Shown here one piece after another: positions 6,340 to 6,602 of a stretch of 6,602 nucleotides of DNA. The first letter of the stretch is position 1, and every line of letters begins with the position of its first letter. The translations under genes were made by a program, and so were the position numbers. The stretch spans positions 1 to 6,602 of the forward strand of contig JADMIN010000144.1 in the NCBI GenBank assembly GCA_015478575.1, in the 5' to 3' direction. The notes below the pieces were generated by a model. That model had not been told where the DNA came from. It was given only the letters and a program-made list of their open reading frames with translations, and searched no databases. Source of the stretch: Ktedonobacterales bacterium. Its GTDB lineage: Bacteria > Chloroflexota > Ktedonobacteria > Ktedonobacterales > JADMIN01.

Positions 6340-6602
6340 ATGCGCATCGCGTTAGCGGACAGTGCCGCCGAGTATGCCGTGGCCGCGGCGATGGTCGTGC
6401 TCGCGCTGGCGCTCGGCATACTGGCGCTCGGCCTGGGCCGCCTGGCTCGACCGGCGCGTTCGGGTGGGCGGACCGCTGAGCCAGCGGAATATGGCGGTCG
6501 CTCTGGGCATAAGACGTGGGTGCAGTTCCGCCTGCGCTATGCCATCATCGCGCTGCTCTTCGTCGCGTTCGATATGGAGATGGTCTTCATGTTCCCCTGG
6601 GC
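6340..6602 (+). CDS. nuoA: NADH-quinone oxidoreductase subunit A (complex I), N-terminal part, cut by window end
   Basis: Eighty-seven complete codons are visible; full-length NuoA is about 120-140 residues with three membrane helices. The ATG at 6340 has AGGAG (6329-6333) 6 nt upstream. Seen: helix 1 (about residues 12-33, Ala/Leu/Val-rich), a polar loop (34-62), then the hallmark second helix with FRLRYAIIALLFVAFDMEMV and FMFPW, including the conserved acidic pair Asp78 and Glu80. NuoA is a small membrane subunit of the proton-pumping arm near the quinone site. In the loop the usual YE(C/S)G motif reads AEYG (49-52), so the Cys or Ser position is Tyr. nuoA commonly opens a nuo operon, so nuoB and others are expected beyond the window, but that is not visible here. 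Confidence 0.93.
   Translation, partial: MRIALADSAAEYAVAAAMVVLALALGILALGLGRLARPARSGGRTAEPAEYGGRSGHKTWVQFRLRYAIIALLFVAFDMEMVFMFPW

Overview
The window is GC-rich (roughly 70%) bacterial chromosome with compact genes and good AGGAG/GGAGG ribosome-binding sites. The gene content is an NB-ARC/TPR regulatory ATPase with 40-residue TPR units, a cytoplasmic S9 peptidase, a REC-GGDEF regulator, a Nudix hydrolase and a complex I subunit A. This mix, with the style of the TPR protein, fits a member of the Chloroflexota best. A high-GC actinobacterium is the main alternative. The lineage is an inference from protein style only; there is no rRNA or other marker in the window.

Layout, left to right. At 1-1325 (+) is the C-terminal part of an NB-ARC/TPR (STAND-type) protein whose ATP-binding half lies outside the window. 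It converges on a minus-strand pair, and a hairpin (1358-1392) sits between the two stop codons. The minus-strand pair is an unrecognised 144-residue protein (3880-3446) followed by an S9-family prolyl-oligopeptidase-type peptidase (3446-1407). The two are joined by a TGATG stop/start overlap and are presumably co-translated. The 210-nt gap upstream of the pair holds an 11-bp-stem hairpin within a larger nested dyad (3989-4049) and an extended -10-like sequence inside an AT-rich palindrome (4062-4075). Next come a REC-GGDEF response regulator (5119-4091, -) and a Nudix hydrolase (5773-5297, -). A 566-nt stretch with no convincing gene (5774-6339) separates the Nudix gene from a divergent nuoA (6340 to the window end, +), which has a plausible promoter and a good ribosome-binding site and probably opens a nuo operon.

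How the genes work together: only the small protein and the S9 peptidase look like a true functional unit (overlap, same strand). The REC-GGDEF protein has no histidine kinase beside it and looks like an orphan c-di-GMP-type regulator. The Nudix gene and nuoA look like independent housekeeping units.

I found no convincing undescribed system, no mobile element, no CRISPR array and no RNA gene. The points most worth a second look are the atypical GGDDF/degenerate I-site and shortened REC loop of the regulator, the unknown protein coupled to the peptidase, and the structured leader in front of that pair.
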